Assembly (NCBI RefSeq): GCF_041060425.1
Contig: NZ_JAULBC010000005.1
Coordinates: 434,001-498,000, forward strand
Reading direction: 5' to 3'
DNA: 64,000 nucleotides
Source: Danxiaibacter flavus
GTDB taxonomy: Bacteria; Bacteroidota; Bacteroidia; Chitinophagales; Chitinophagaceae
Part shown: piece after piece, positions 50,215 through 58,850 of the stretch
How the letters are laid out: every line of letters begins with the position of its first letter
Position numbering within the stretch: position 1 is the first letter of the stretch
The notes under the pieces: generated by a model
What the model saw: only the letters and a program-made list of their open reading frames with translations
Told to the model about the DNA's origin: nothing
The model's database searches: none
Made by a program: the position numbers and the translations under genes

Positions 50215-50533
50215 ACTTATCTAGGTTTAAAAGAAATTGGTAGCCATCATTGATATACAGCATGATGATTTGTCTTACTTGCGAGGAATAGGCGAGAGCA
50301 GAATTTGTTGTTGGTGCCCCTGGCTTCGTAAGGCCTCGCCGCACACGCAACAACGGCTGTCAGCGTGGCTTTGCAAGCACGGGTTGGGTTAAGTACGCGT
50401 TTCCGCTAAGGTTGATAACGGTTCATAGGCCTGTCACAAGTTTGGTGATCGCCATTGGTATGCCGTATTGCACTGTGCGCCGCGTACCAACAACTTGTGA
50501 GTAACTCCAACCCTATTCCGTTTTAAAAGATCC
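50215..50533. other. Spacer with repeat copy 2
   Basis: Contains palindromic repeat copy 2 at its right end. A 67-codon open frame at 50150-50353 overlaps the gene start and lacks support. The region GCACACGCAACAACGGCTGT to GCAAGCACGGGTTGGGTT looks GC-richer than its surroundings. Confidence 0.4.
50435..50499 (+). repeat. GGTATGCCG palindromic repeat, copy 2
   Basis: CACAAGTTTGGTGATCGCC followed by TTGGTATGCCG ... CGTACCAA, closed by AACTTGTG that pairs with the first CACAAGTT. Same orientation as copy 1. Confidence 0.68.
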
Positions 50534-50944
50534 TCACGATTTCTGCCCCAACGAAAACCAATTCCCCGAGTCGTCTTTAAACAGCGCCTCAATTCCGTAA
50601 AACTCCTTTTTTGGCTCTTTTATAAACTCTACCCCTTTTGCTTTCAATTCTTCATAGGTAGCATAGATATCCTTGCATTCAAAAACGCCAAATCCAAACG
50701 TTCCTTTTTGAATCATGTCCTTCATGGTGGCCGCAGATTCTTTTGTAAACATCATACCTTCCATAACGGGAATAAGGGTTATCTCCAGGTCCGGTTGTTC
50801 CGGCGACGTAACCGTGAGCCAGCGCAACCCTTCTCCCATCGGCGCATCTGTGTGAACTTTAAAACCAAGCTTGTTGACATAAAACTCGAAAGCACTTTCC
50901 TGGCTAAGAACGAAAACGCTGACATGAGACATTCTTGCAATCAT
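50534..50944 (-). CDS. VOC family protein (glyoxalase-like)
   Basis: A 136-residue protein of the vicinal-oxygen-chelate fold: MIARMSHVSVFVLSQESAFE, FYVNKLGFKVHTDAPMGEGL, RWLTVTSPEQPDLEITLIPV, and GIEALFKDDSGNWFSLGQK. The His in MSHVSVFV and the Glu in LEITLIP are candidates for metal ligands. Resembles glyoxalase/bleomycin resistance-type proteins; no activity can be assigned. ATG at residue 5 is a possible alternative start. Confidence 0.88.
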   Translation of the reverse strand: MIARMSHVSVFVLSQESAFEFYVNKLGFKVHTDAPMGEGLRWLTVTSPEQPDLEITLIPVMEGMMFTKESAATMKDMIQKGTFGFGVFECKDIYATYEELKAKGVEFIKEPKKEFYGIEALFKDDSGNWFSLGQKS

Positions 50945-51469
50945 GTTGTTCCAGTTTTTTGGTTGAAGAATATCACAAAGTTCAGAAGGTGCAGGTCAGG
51001 GCATTTCTTGAAAATTGCGATTCAGGAAGATTTTTCAGAATTAGAGGTATTGTAAAAGCGAAGCAAGTCCTCGGGATGATGTTGGGTAAATTGATAAGGC
51101 TTCTAAAAAACCAGTGAAACTATCACACCTTTCACTATTCACCATTGACTATTCACCGGCACCGCTGTCAACCAAAAAGATAATTTCCACTCCATGCAAC
51201 GAATACCGCAATTAAGTTGACTTACTATCTGCAATGCTATGATTTTTAAATTTTAGGAAGTCCTCGCGGCTTCATGAATTTTGCAGGCCTCTTTTAAGGG
51301 GCTTTTTTTGTTTTAATCGGAACTTAACAAAAACTTTACGCCAGTAAACAATAACAAACGTAAGTTTGCACCGCAAAATTTATGAAGTCCAGCGGTTACA
51401 GGTCGGAATATTGGCCTGTTCCGTCTGGCACAAGATCCACATTTTCACTTTTTTATACTCCCAATTTTT
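50945..51469. other. Spacer with possible structured RNA or decayed sequence
   Basis: The words CTTCATGAATTTTGC (about 51268) and GCAAAATTTATGAAG (about 51373) form an inverted pair. A stem-like GGCCTCTTTTAAGGGGC plus T-run (51285-51310) looks like a terminator. TAAGTTTG at 51361 fits a -7 box on the plus strand. No protein gene was convincing. Confidence 0.4.
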
Positions 51470-51865
51470 TTACTGTTGTCTTTGGCCGAAGCAATAGCAC
51501 AGACCATCAGGTGCAACGATAAAGAATACTTTCCAATTTATATCCCCGTATTTTTGAAAGCTAAAGTCCGATAATTCCTTTGTCAATCCTGTCGCTTTAC
51601 ACTCGTCAAATGCTTTCTGCACATTATCAACTTCAAAAAAACAGCCGTCTTGTGTAGGATCGCCACCATTTTCTTCAAGACCAATTTGAAGATCGTCTCT
51701 TTGCAATAAGGCAGATTTAAAAGGTGTCTCAGCACGGTTAACAACATGAAATCTTAAGTGTGTTTCATAAAAGGGGAGGGCAGATTCAACATTGCCCACA
51801 GGAAGTTTCATTTTGTCCTGCTGATAAGGCCATGCCTTAATGAGATGGGCTTTTGTATCATTCAT
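51470..51865 (-). CDS. VOC family protein (bleomycin-resistance-like)
   Basis: A 131-residue protein with VOC features: KMKLPVGNVESALPFYETHL, RFHVVNRAETPFKSALLQRD, DLQIGLEENGGDPTQDGCFF, EVDNVQKAFDECKATGL and FFIVAPDGLCYCFGQRQ. It lacks the usual N-terminal His of metal-dependent members (Lys/Leu there), so it may be a binding protein. It is the third VOC member in this window. Substrate unknown. Confidence 0.85.
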   Translation of the reverse strand: MNDTKAHLIKAWPYQQDKMKLPVGNVESALPFYETHLRFHVVNRAETPFKSALLQRDDLQIGLEENGGDPTQDGCFFEVDNVQKAFDECKATGLTKELSDFSFQKYGDINWKVFFIVAPDGLCYCFGQRQQ

Positions 51866-51929
51866 GGTTTGGTGAATTTGAAATAATGGAATTTGTCTGG
51901 CTAAGACAAGTCAATTTGCAAATTTTTGT

Positions 51930-52020
51930 GCAACTCTCTGTGTCTATTTCTGCTTTCGGTGAAATACAAAAATACAGTTACACAGAGTCACACGGAGATA
52001 ACACAAAGCTACACAGAGCG
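51930..52020. repeat. CACAGAG-type repeat copy
   Basis: GTGCAACTCTCTGTGTCTAT at about 51929 faces TTACACAGAGTCACACGGAG at about 51976 and CTACACAGAG at 52010, giving an imperfect palindrome of the family seen at 46.67 kb. Confidence 0.65.
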
Positions 52021-52096
52021 TATGTCAATACAAATATGTTATTGGCGCGGGAGACGAGTCCTTGCGAATATTTGTCTGATAGTGATCTTTTGCCAA

Positions 52097-54052
52097 CTAC
52101 TTACTGCTTCCAAGTATATAAGCCGAATATCCAAGCTGGATCTGGGCGAAATTGTTCTTATAATTATTGACCTCTGAATTGAATCTCACACGGCCAAACA
52201 ATTTGGCATCTCCCGTTTTGCTAACATTAAAGGCTATTAATAGCTCGAGTGTATTAAGCCAGGCATTCTTTTTTACTAAAAACTTGTCAGGATCCTGTTT
52301 GTCGAACGACAATAATTGCACACTACTGGAGAACGGTTTAATAAATAACGCCCGGTAGGCGATGGAAAAATTAAGGCGTTCCTCAGGCAAAAAGATCAGT
52401 CTTGCTTCCGGAATAATCTGCAAAGTGTTGACAGCGTATTCGGAAACAACACCGGTTTTAGTAATCGAGTTTCCTGATATGTTCGTTGCCGAATCTGTTA
52501 CAGGCGTAACTCCCAGCCTCGTGCCCAGGTTGAGATACAGGTTGTATTTCAGATTGTGATTGCTAAAGAAGACCACATTTAAATCAAACCCGGCAGTAAA
52601 GCTTTGATGCTGGTACAGTTGCAGCGGAGTTGCGTAACGATTCAGATTTTTGGTAAGGGCGGCAGTATCATTATTTCCCGGATTTAATTTGATAGAATCC
52701 AGGTCGCCCAATATCAACCGCTTATTATGCTGTTCCAGTTTTGATAATGTGATTGAAGGCTTAATAAATTGAAATATTCCCACACTTTTGAATATGCCAT
52801 AAATAAACCTCGGCGTTTGCAACTGGTTCGAGTTAATATTGATTCGTTTTTCTACTTCTGTTTGAACGAGCCCATTTGGTTTATCATCCTGCAGGCCGAC
52901 AAAATCAGTATAAATACGCGCTTCAAGCAGTTTATTGGTTTGCTCTTTATACAATGTCACGTTTTGACCGCCGTAGAGGATGATGGCTGTATCCATCGGA
53001 CTATAGTCCCTCCGGTCAACCTCCAGTCTTGGCTTGTAGTTCAACAATTCACCCAGGTTGATGAACGTGAAGTTGTCCGGCGACACCATCGCTTTATCTA
53101 CCGAAGTACGTTTTTTACTGGGGAATGCTTTAGCGCCTTTTTGAAATAACCGGATGGTTCTTAGCTTGTTTTGATTTTCCACGGAAGTAAATCCAATCCC
53201 ATAGATGTTTTGGTAGGTTCTTGGAATTCCTTTTATCAATAACGTGACATAGATATTTTCGATATAGCCGCTATTAAATTCAATATGGACATCCTGTACG
53301 TCATATTCCTGAGAACCAAAGAACCTATCCTTTCCTGTTGCAGAATCTTTAAGGGAGATGTAGTAGGGGATCTTTTTAGCAACAGACAAAGTACCGGCTT
53401 CAGGAGCGAAACTGGGTTTTGCCAGCGGCCGCATGGAAATCAATTGTAACCACAAATTGTTTCCTTCTTTTAGCATTATGTCCTTTTCAGGATCTGTGGC
53501 TGAAATGCCATCGACCTTCAAAAAATTTCTTTGAAAAACACCCATGAATGCTGTTACATCCTGGCCACTATAAGTGTATTCGATTTTCTTAGATGCATCA
53601 TTTACATTCTCTATCGAAATCTTCATCGCATTATCGCTGTTAAATGAACCTGTGTAGCGGTAGCTTTCACTACCAATGGGAACGGTGTTGGAATAAACCT
53701 GGGACTGGGTTTGAAGTACAAGCACCTGCATTTTATTCCATATCTCATTTCCTTCCAGCACAAGCTTGTTCTGTTCATCGGCAGAGCATGAAATTGCCGG
53801 ATTACTCAATCGTAAAAACTGTGTTTTAAAAATGTTTTTAAAGTCAACCACATCGTTGCCGGAATAACTATATCCCACTTTACGTGTGCTGTCATTTAGA
53901 TCCAGAATTGAAACCTTTATGGATTTATCCAGTTGCATTGTCACCGTGTAAGTATAAGTTCCGGAGCAAATTGGCAGCGTTTTGGAAAAGCTTTGAGCCA
54001 GCGCATCAAGACATAGAAATAACAGTATGATGAATGAGAAGCATTTTTTCAT
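52097..54052 (-). CDS. Secreted protein with duplicated N-terminal domain and beta-barrel-like C-terminus
   Basis: About 651 residues from ATG 54050-54052, with signal peptide KKCFSFIILLFLCLDALAQ. Residues 30-110 and 128-208 are two copies of one domain with a 98-residue offset (VGYSYSGNDVVDFKNIF and IEYTYSGQDVTAFMGVF). Residues 230-430 are mixed beta. The C-terminal 200 residues alternate hydrophobic and polar (FTAGFDLNVVFFSNHNLKYN, FSIAYRALFIKPF, FAQIQLGYSAYILG), like an outer-membrane beta-barrel. Not recognised. It follows a 79-residue Cys-rich gene by 35 bp on the same strand. Confidence 0.75.
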   Translation of the reverse strand: MKKCFSFIILLFLCLDALAQSFSKTLPICSGTYTYTVTMQLDKSIKVSILDLNDSTRKVGYSYSGNDVVDFKNIFKTQFLRLSNPAISCSADEQNKLVLEGNEIWNKMQVLVLQTQSQVYSNTVPIGSESYRYTGSFNSDNAMKISIENVNDASKKIEYTYSGQDVTAFMGVFQRNFLKVDGISATDPEKDIMLKEGNNLWLQLISMRPLAKPSFAPEAGTLSVAKKIPYYISLKDSATGKDRFFGSQEYDVQDVHIEFNSGYIENIYVTLLIKGIPRTYQNIYGIGFTSVENQNKLRTIRLFQKGAKAFPSKKRTSVDKAMVSPDNFTFINLGELLNYKPRLEVDRRDYSPMDTAIILYGGQNVTLYKEQTNKLLEARIYTDFVGLQDDKPNGLVQTEVEKRININSNQLQTPRFIYGIFKSVGIFQFIKPSITLSKLEQHNKRLILGDLDSIKLNPGNNDTAALTKNLNRYATPLQLYQHQSFTAGFDLNVVFFSNHNLKYNLYLNLGTRLGVTPVTDSATNISGNSITKTGVVSEYAVNTLQIIPEARLIFLPEERLNFSIAYRALFIKPFSSSVQLLSFDKQDPDKFLVKKNAWLNTLELLIAFNVSKTGDAKLFGRVRFNSEVNNYKNNFAQIQLGYSAYILGSSK

Positions 54053-54087
54053 TTTCAAATATTGATGTGAGGGTGTGTTAAATGTTA

Positions 54088-54327
54088 TCAGCAGGGTTCA
54101 TTTCCGGTAAGCCAGTCGGTTTGGCCATCACCAATATCAAAGCATCTGAATAAAATGCCATTTTCACATTTGGTCTGGCCCGGTGTGCAAACGCTCGCCT
54201 CTCCCACAGCTAATAATCCTTTTGCACGAGTAGGTTTCTTTTTTTCACGGGTTGCAGTAAAAGTTTCTCCGTTTACCTTGTAAGTGATGGAGATAATTTC
54301 AATTTTGCTTGATTTAGCCTTGGCCAT
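54088..54327 (-). CDS. Small Cys-rich hypothetical protein
   Basis: A 79-residue protein. The first 45 residues are basic (KIEIISITYKVNGETFTATR, KKKPTRAKG) with no signal peptide. The second half has four Cys (47, 54, 62 and 79) in CTPGQTKCENGILFRCF and GQTDWLTGNEPC, which could form two disulfides or bind metal. The gene precedes the secreted barrel-like protein by 35 bp, so they are probably co-transcribed. Function unknown; the pair looks lineage-specific. Confidence 0.65.
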   Translation of the reverse strand: MAKAKSSKIEIISITYKVNGETFTATREKKKPTRAKGLLAVGEASVCTPGQTKCENGILFRCFDIGDGQTDWLTGNEPC

Positions 54328-54640
54328 AACAGTTGTTTAATAGGTTATTCAATCTTGTACATATGAAAACATGATGAAGCAGAGATGACGGTTACAGTTG
54401 AACCAGCTCATCAAACACAGTTAGTTACGATCCGGTGGAATTTAATAGTAAGATAATGAGCGTAATTATTAAATGCAATAGCCAGTATACCACAAATGCA
54501 TAAATTTGGTTACACAGAGTCACACGGAGAAAACACAGAGCTACACGGAGTCTTTTAGATCTTCAAAAAGTGAACGAATATTGAAGGCATTTCCGTTGCG
54601 TCGCTTCTTCTTTGCGTTCGCTGCGTGAAACCTTCAGAAA
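54328..54640. repeat. Spacer with CACAGAG copy and dispersed repeat copy B
   Basis: GGTTACACAGAGTCACACGG (54509) to CTACACGGAGTC (54552) belongs to the CACAGAG family. Immediately after, 54595-54632 is the inverted copy of the repeat at 3761-3795. No gene. Confidence 0.65.
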
Positions 54641-55495
54641 TCAGGTTAACCAGTCAATTATTGCTGGCCCCCAATAGAATTTAGTGAAATAGTAGGTGCC
54701 TAATATGAGAAAGGCGGTCATGAGTAGCAGGGCAAATGCCGATACTATATTCAGAACCGGAGCGCTGATGGATCTGCGATTGCGGATAAAAATTTCCGCC
54801 ACTAAAAGATTAGGCAAATAGAAGAAAAAAGCCATCGTATAATCAAATGGCCCCCTGAAATTTTTCAGGTGACCGGCGCCATCAGCAAGCAAAAGCCAGA
54901 AACCATAGTCCATCCGGTACAGCCAGGAGCCGATGGCTAGTGCATACAAACGGATGGCCCAGGCCCGGTGCATCTCTATTCTTCGTGCAACTCCATGTAG
55001 CCAGGCTTCAATTGCTGCCAGGAGCATGAGAACTCCGTATAGCGCAAAGCCTGTATTCATCACCGGTCCACCGATCGTTCCTTTTGCTGCAATAAAAATC
55101 AGTCCTCCGATTGCCGCGAAAATACATGCGGTAATATAAACCCTGCCTGCCCAGCGGTGAAAAGCCGGCCAACGGTTCCTTATTTTGCTGATCAACTGAA
55201 TGCTGCCCAGTACCAAAATAATACCTCCCATTGCAAAATGCAGACCTATGCCGGTTGTTGCTGCGCTGGCATTTTCCTGGTACAAACCCGGAAGAATTTG
55301 GTTCCATTTTGCCAGGTGACCATTATAAAGTGCTGCTGCATAAAAGGCGAGAATATACAGTCCGAACAAACCGGCGCTGACCCATACGGTACTTACGAGT
55401 AATAAACCTGTGCCGTACAGAAATCTTGCACTTCCACCCCGTGGTTCTTTCTGAACCTCCCGGTGTAAGGTTATCTCGTCGCTGGAATAGCCCAT
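54641..55495 (-). CDS. DUF2306 membrane protein
   Basis: About 284 residues from ATG 55493-55495; a longer reading needs a TTG start. It has about seven hydrophobic segments. The DUF2306 features are HFAMGGIILVLGSIQLISKI, WPAFHRWAGRVYITACIFAA and IEMHRAWAIRLYALAIGSWL, with His residues that could bind a heme or metal in the membrane. The family is uncharacterised. Transcribed away from the FtsX-type permease gene. Confidence 0.85.
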   Translation of the reverse strand: MGYSSDEITLHREVQKEPRGGSARFLYGTGLLLVSTVWVSAGLFGLYILAFYAAALYNGHLAKWNQILPGLYQENASAATTGIGLHFAMGGIILVLGSIQLISKIRNRWPAFHRWAGRVYITACIFAAIGGLIFIAAKGTIGGPVMNTGFALYGVLMLLAAIEAWLHGVARRIEMHRAWAIRLYALAIGSWLYRMDYGFWLLLADGAGHLKNFRGPFDYTMAFFFYLPNLLVAEIFIRNRRSISAPVLNIVSAFALLLMTAFLILGTYYFTKFYWGPAIIDWLT

Positions 55496-55701
55496 GTTGA
55501 AACTCAGTTGTGGTAAGCCTTTCAGTGACAAGATACCAATTGCTGTCTGAATTTACAACGTCTTAAAACAGTCAGTTGCCTTAAAACTTAAAGAGAACTT
55601 TCAATTCACGAATAATTTCGTACATTTAGACTAGTTGAGTGGATTTAATCATCAATCCATTGAGCAAAACGGATCTGCATTGCTAACGCCAATAAAACAA
55701 T

Positions 55702-58128
55702 ATGCTTAGTAACTTCTTCAAAATCGCACTGCGCAATCTTAGAAAGCACAGCGGCTTTAGTATCATAAATATTGCCGGTCTTACGCTTGGCCTTACCACC
55801 TGCCTGTTGATCGGTTGTTTTGTGTGGGATGAGAATCAATATGACAAGAATGTTCCAAACAGTGATCGTGTTTACCGGGTATACAGCGAATTCACGAATA
55901 ACCAGGGAACCGAAGTGTTTGCCGTAACCTCGCCCATGTATGCGACAACTTTACAAAAAGATTTCCCTGAAGTTGAACAAACTGCGCGTGTGATGATGCA
56001 GGCACAATACAAAAGGCTTTTTGAAGCCGGCAAAGTACAACTTTACGAAGAAAAAGGATTTTACGTTGATTCTACTTTCTTTCAGGTGCTTGAGATCCCT
56101 TTTAAGTACGGATCATCTCAAAATGCGCTAAATGATCCGGGTTCTATTGTTCTTTCCGAAGACATGGCCAGGCGTTTTTTTGGAAATGAAGATCCGGTAG
56201 GAAAACAACTGCTGCTGGAAAAAAATCCACTATTGGTAAAGGGTGTTTTCAGGAATGACCCACGTTTTCATTTGCAATTTGACTATTTAATGCCCCTTGC
56301 TGCAATACACTTACCGGCCGATCGCATGCAAAGCTGGAACTGGCAGCAGTTTTACACCTATGTAAAACTCAAGAAAGGAACAGGTGCTGGTTTGCTGCAA
56401 TCAAAATTCCAGCAACTGGTTCATCAGGTTGCCCTGCCTTTTGACACCGATAAAAATGCAAAGCGTACGCCTTTTCTTCAGCCTTTAAAAAAGATTCATC
56501 TTTACTCTTCCAATTTTAAATTTGATTCTGCTGTAAGAGGAAACATTACTTATGTAAAAGCACTTACAATAATTGCGGTATTCATATTGCTGATCGCCTG
56601 TTTCAATTTCGTGAATCTGTCAACTGCAAGGTCTTTACAGCGCGCGAAAGAAGTTGGGGTAAGAAAGGCCATCGGCGCAGCAAGAAAACAGCTCGTGCTG
56701 CAATTTTTGGGTGAAACCATTTTGCTGGCAATCGCGAGCCTGATTATTGCAGTCATTCTTTTATTAATAGCATTGCCATGGCTCAACCGGTTCACGGACA
56801 AACATATCTCCGTTGCTATGTTCTTCACTCCTTCAATGCCGCTGATCCTGATTGGAATGATCCTGTTTACCGGCGTATTTGCCGGATTGTATCCGGCTAT
56901 TGTATTGTCGTCTTTTAAACCGGTAAATGTATTGAAAGGAAAAGCCGGCAACGAACATTCGCCGGGTAAAGTACCATGGCTCAGACACAGCCTTGTGGTG
57001 CTTCAATTTGCTTTGTCTGTTCTGTTGATCATCTGCGTGGCGGTCGTTTTCCGGCAGGTGAATTATTTGCATGATAAGGATCTTGGCTTTAATAAGGAGC
57101 AAATCATGTTCTTTCCCATGCGTGGCGATAATATGTTCAAGAACAATACCTCTTTTAAAAATGAATTGCTTCAGTCACCATATATCAGTAACGTTTCTAT
57201 TGGATACGGTTTTCCGGGTGATGCGGTTGCAGGCGACGAGGTGATTGTGCACAACAATGGAGAACAGAAAACTTATTCTGCTACGCAATTGATGGTTGAT
57301 TTCGACTATATCAAAACACTCGGATTACAGATGGCTGCCGGCCGCGATTTTATGAAAGAGATGCAGACCGATAAGGATCATGCATACATCATCAACGAGA
57401 CTGCGGCTAGAGAACTCGGGTTCGGTAACGCGGAAAAAGCATTGGGCAAGACATTATCCTGGCATGTATGGGGTGCCAAAAATCCCGATTCACTAAAAAC
57501 CGGCACCATAATAGGCGTGGTGAAAGATTTTAATTACAAAAGCCTGTATGATAAAGTTGAAGTCGCGGTGCTGCAGATCTTTCCCGATGCTGCCTGGAAA
57601 GTTGCTGTAAAACTAAAGACCGCCAATACCAGTGCGGCTATTGCGGCCGTAAGGTCTGCCTGGAACCGGTTTACACCCGAATTTCCCATCGAGTATAAAT
57701 TTTTGGACGAGAGTTTCGAGCAGATGTATGTCTCGGAAGATAAGCTTCAATCGCTGTTGTTTATCTTCACAAGCATTGCCGTTTTTGTGGCCTGCCTGGG
57801 TTTATTTGGCCTAGCCACCTATACTGCAGAACGTAGAAGAAAAGAAATCGGTATCAGAAAATTGCTTGGTGCGAGTGTGCGTGGGGTGGTGTTTTTGTTG
57901 AGTAAAGACCTTATCAAACTCGTTGTTATTTCGCTTTTGATCGCTTCACCCGTTGCACGGTATTTCATGCGGCATTGGCTGGATGATTTTGCCTATCGCG
58001 TCAATATTAACTGGCTCATATTTGTGATTCCTGCGATACTCATTTTGTTCATCGCGTTCGGCACAGTAAGCATCCAGGTAATTAAGGCTGCCATCGCCAA
58101 TCCCGTCAAAAATCTCCGGGTCGAGTAA
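55702..58128 (+). CDS. FtsX/MacB-type ABC transporter permease
   Basis: An 808-residue inner-membrane protein of the duplicated FtsX class common in Bacteroidota. Two halves each have a MacB-like periplasmic domain and an FtsX domain: the first with MLSNFFKIALRNLRKHSGFS and VNLSTARSLQRAKEVGVRKA; the second with GLATYTAERRRKEIGIRKLL. About eight membrane segments. Such permeases, with a separate ATPase, work in efflux or lipoprotein release. No ATPase gene lies in the neighbourhood. Confidence 0.92.
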   Translation: MLSNFFKIALRNLRKHSGFSIINIAGLTLGLTTCLLIGCFVWDENQYDKNVPNSDRVYRVYSEFTNNQGTEVFAVTSPMYATTLQKDFPEVEQTARVMMQAQYKRLFEAGKVQLYEEKGFYVDSTFFQVLEIPFKYGSSQNALNDPGSIVLSEDMARRFFGNEDPVGKQLLLEKNPLLVKGVFRNDPRFHLQFDYLMPLAAIHLPADRMQSWNWQQFYTYVKLKKGTGAGLLQSKFQQLVHQVALPFDTDKNAKRTPFLQPLKKIHLYSSNFKFDSAVRGNITYVKALTIIAVFILLIACFNFVNLSTARSLQRAKEVGVRKAIGAARKQLVLQFLGETILLAIASLIIAVILLLIALPWLNRFTDKHISVAMFFTPSMPLILIGMILFTGVFAGLYPAIVLSSFKPVNVLKGKAGNEHSPGKVPWLRHSLVVLQFALSVLLIICVAVVFRQVNYLHDKDLGFNKEQIMFFPMRGDNMFKNNTSFKNELLQSPYISNVSIGYGFPGDAVAGDEVIVHNNGEQKTYSATQLMVDFDYIKTLGLQMAAGRDFMKEMQTDKDHAYIINETAARELGFGNAEKALGKTLSWHVWGAKNPDSLKTGTIIGVVKDFNYKSLYDKVEVAVLQIFPDAAWKVAVKLKTANTSAAIAAVRSAWNRFTPEFPIEYKFLDESFEQMYVSEDKLQSLLFIFTSIAVFVACLGLFGLATYTAERRRKEIGIRKLLGASVRGVVFLLSKDLIKLVVISLLIASPVARYFMRHWLDDFAYRVNINWLIFVIPAILILFIAFGTVSIQVIKAAIANPVKNLRVE

Positions 58129-58219
58129 TCGGCCCCTCTTATCTTCCATCTGTATTTCTTAATCTTCTTACACCAGTTAGCGGTAGTGTTTCTGTCAACA
58201 TTGAAGAAGCGCCAACTAC

Positions 58220-58528
58220 CTATTTTAGTCCCCGGGTAATCAATGAAGCTTTTTCATTTACTTCGTAGTCAACCGAAGAAACATTCTTTACGAATGGTCG
58301 GCTTACAACTGCTTTTACCAGGTCAGAATTCATAAAATCTTCCATAGCCGTTTTGCTTTCCCATAAATAGAAACCGCCAAAAGTATTTTTTTCTACGTCT
58401 GCCAGCCAAACTTTTGAAATAAGACCTTTTACTTCCGCTAAAATCGGTGCATCTGGTTCCACCATTTGCTTAAGATATTCCGGTTGAGAAATATCCTTTA
58501 ATTGATAAGTGATTATTTGGGCTTGCAT
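58220..58528 (-). CDS. YdhR-like putative monooxygenase (dimeric alpha/beta barrel)
   Basis: About 102 residues from ATG 58526-58528 (MQAQIITYQLKDISQPEYLK). GLISKVWLADVEKNTFGGFY and LWESKTAMEDFMNSDLVKAV match the YdhR/antibiotic biosynthesis monooxygenase-like fold, dimers that bind small aromatic or unknown ligands. The 17 residues upstream in frame lack family character. Enzyme activity is not proven for the family. Confidence 0.78.
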   Translation of the reverse strand: MQAQIITYQLKDISQPEYLKQMVEPDAPILAEVKGLISKVWLADVEKNTFGGFYLWESKTAMEDFMNSDLVKAVVSRPFVKNVSSVDYEVNEKASLITRGLK

Positions 58529-58786
58529 TGTTAGATATTTTAAATTAATAATAATGCAAAAGTGAAAGTATACCACCATCTAAAAAATGCACAAATCATA
58601 AAATTTAATGCAGATATCTGTTTGTAAATTCTTTCGGACTTGACCTGTTCTATTTTTAAAATACCCACTAAAGTTATGCTTCATTTTCAAAACCTGGTTC
58701 GCAAGCTTCTTTGCCCTTTGTATTACTCGTTCTGGATGTTTGATTTAGATGTTCCGTCATAGCATCACCGCTAACATATCTTACAC
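58529..58786. other. Spacer before the ExoIII gene end
   Basis: No gene or repeat seen. The words TTTCGGACTTGACCTGTTCT and AAAGTTATGCTTCATTTTCA are unlike known features and could be decayed coding sequence. Confidence 0.3.
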
Positions 58787-58850
58787 GTCTTACGATCTTA
58801 CTGTCTTACTGTCTTACTGTCTTACGGTCTTACGGTCTTACGGTCTTATC
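58787..58850. repeat. 8-bp tandem repeat (GTCTTACN)8
   Basis: Eight consecutive units of GTCTTACT/GTCTTACG with small changes. The stop codon of the ExoIII gene (58838-58840) lies inside it, so repeat-number changes could alter the end of the protein. Confidence 0.85.

Noticed and set aside
50150..50353. 67-codon frame on the minus strand before the DUF6958-like gene
   Set aside because: It overlaps the start of a better-supported gene in another frame and has no family resemblance.
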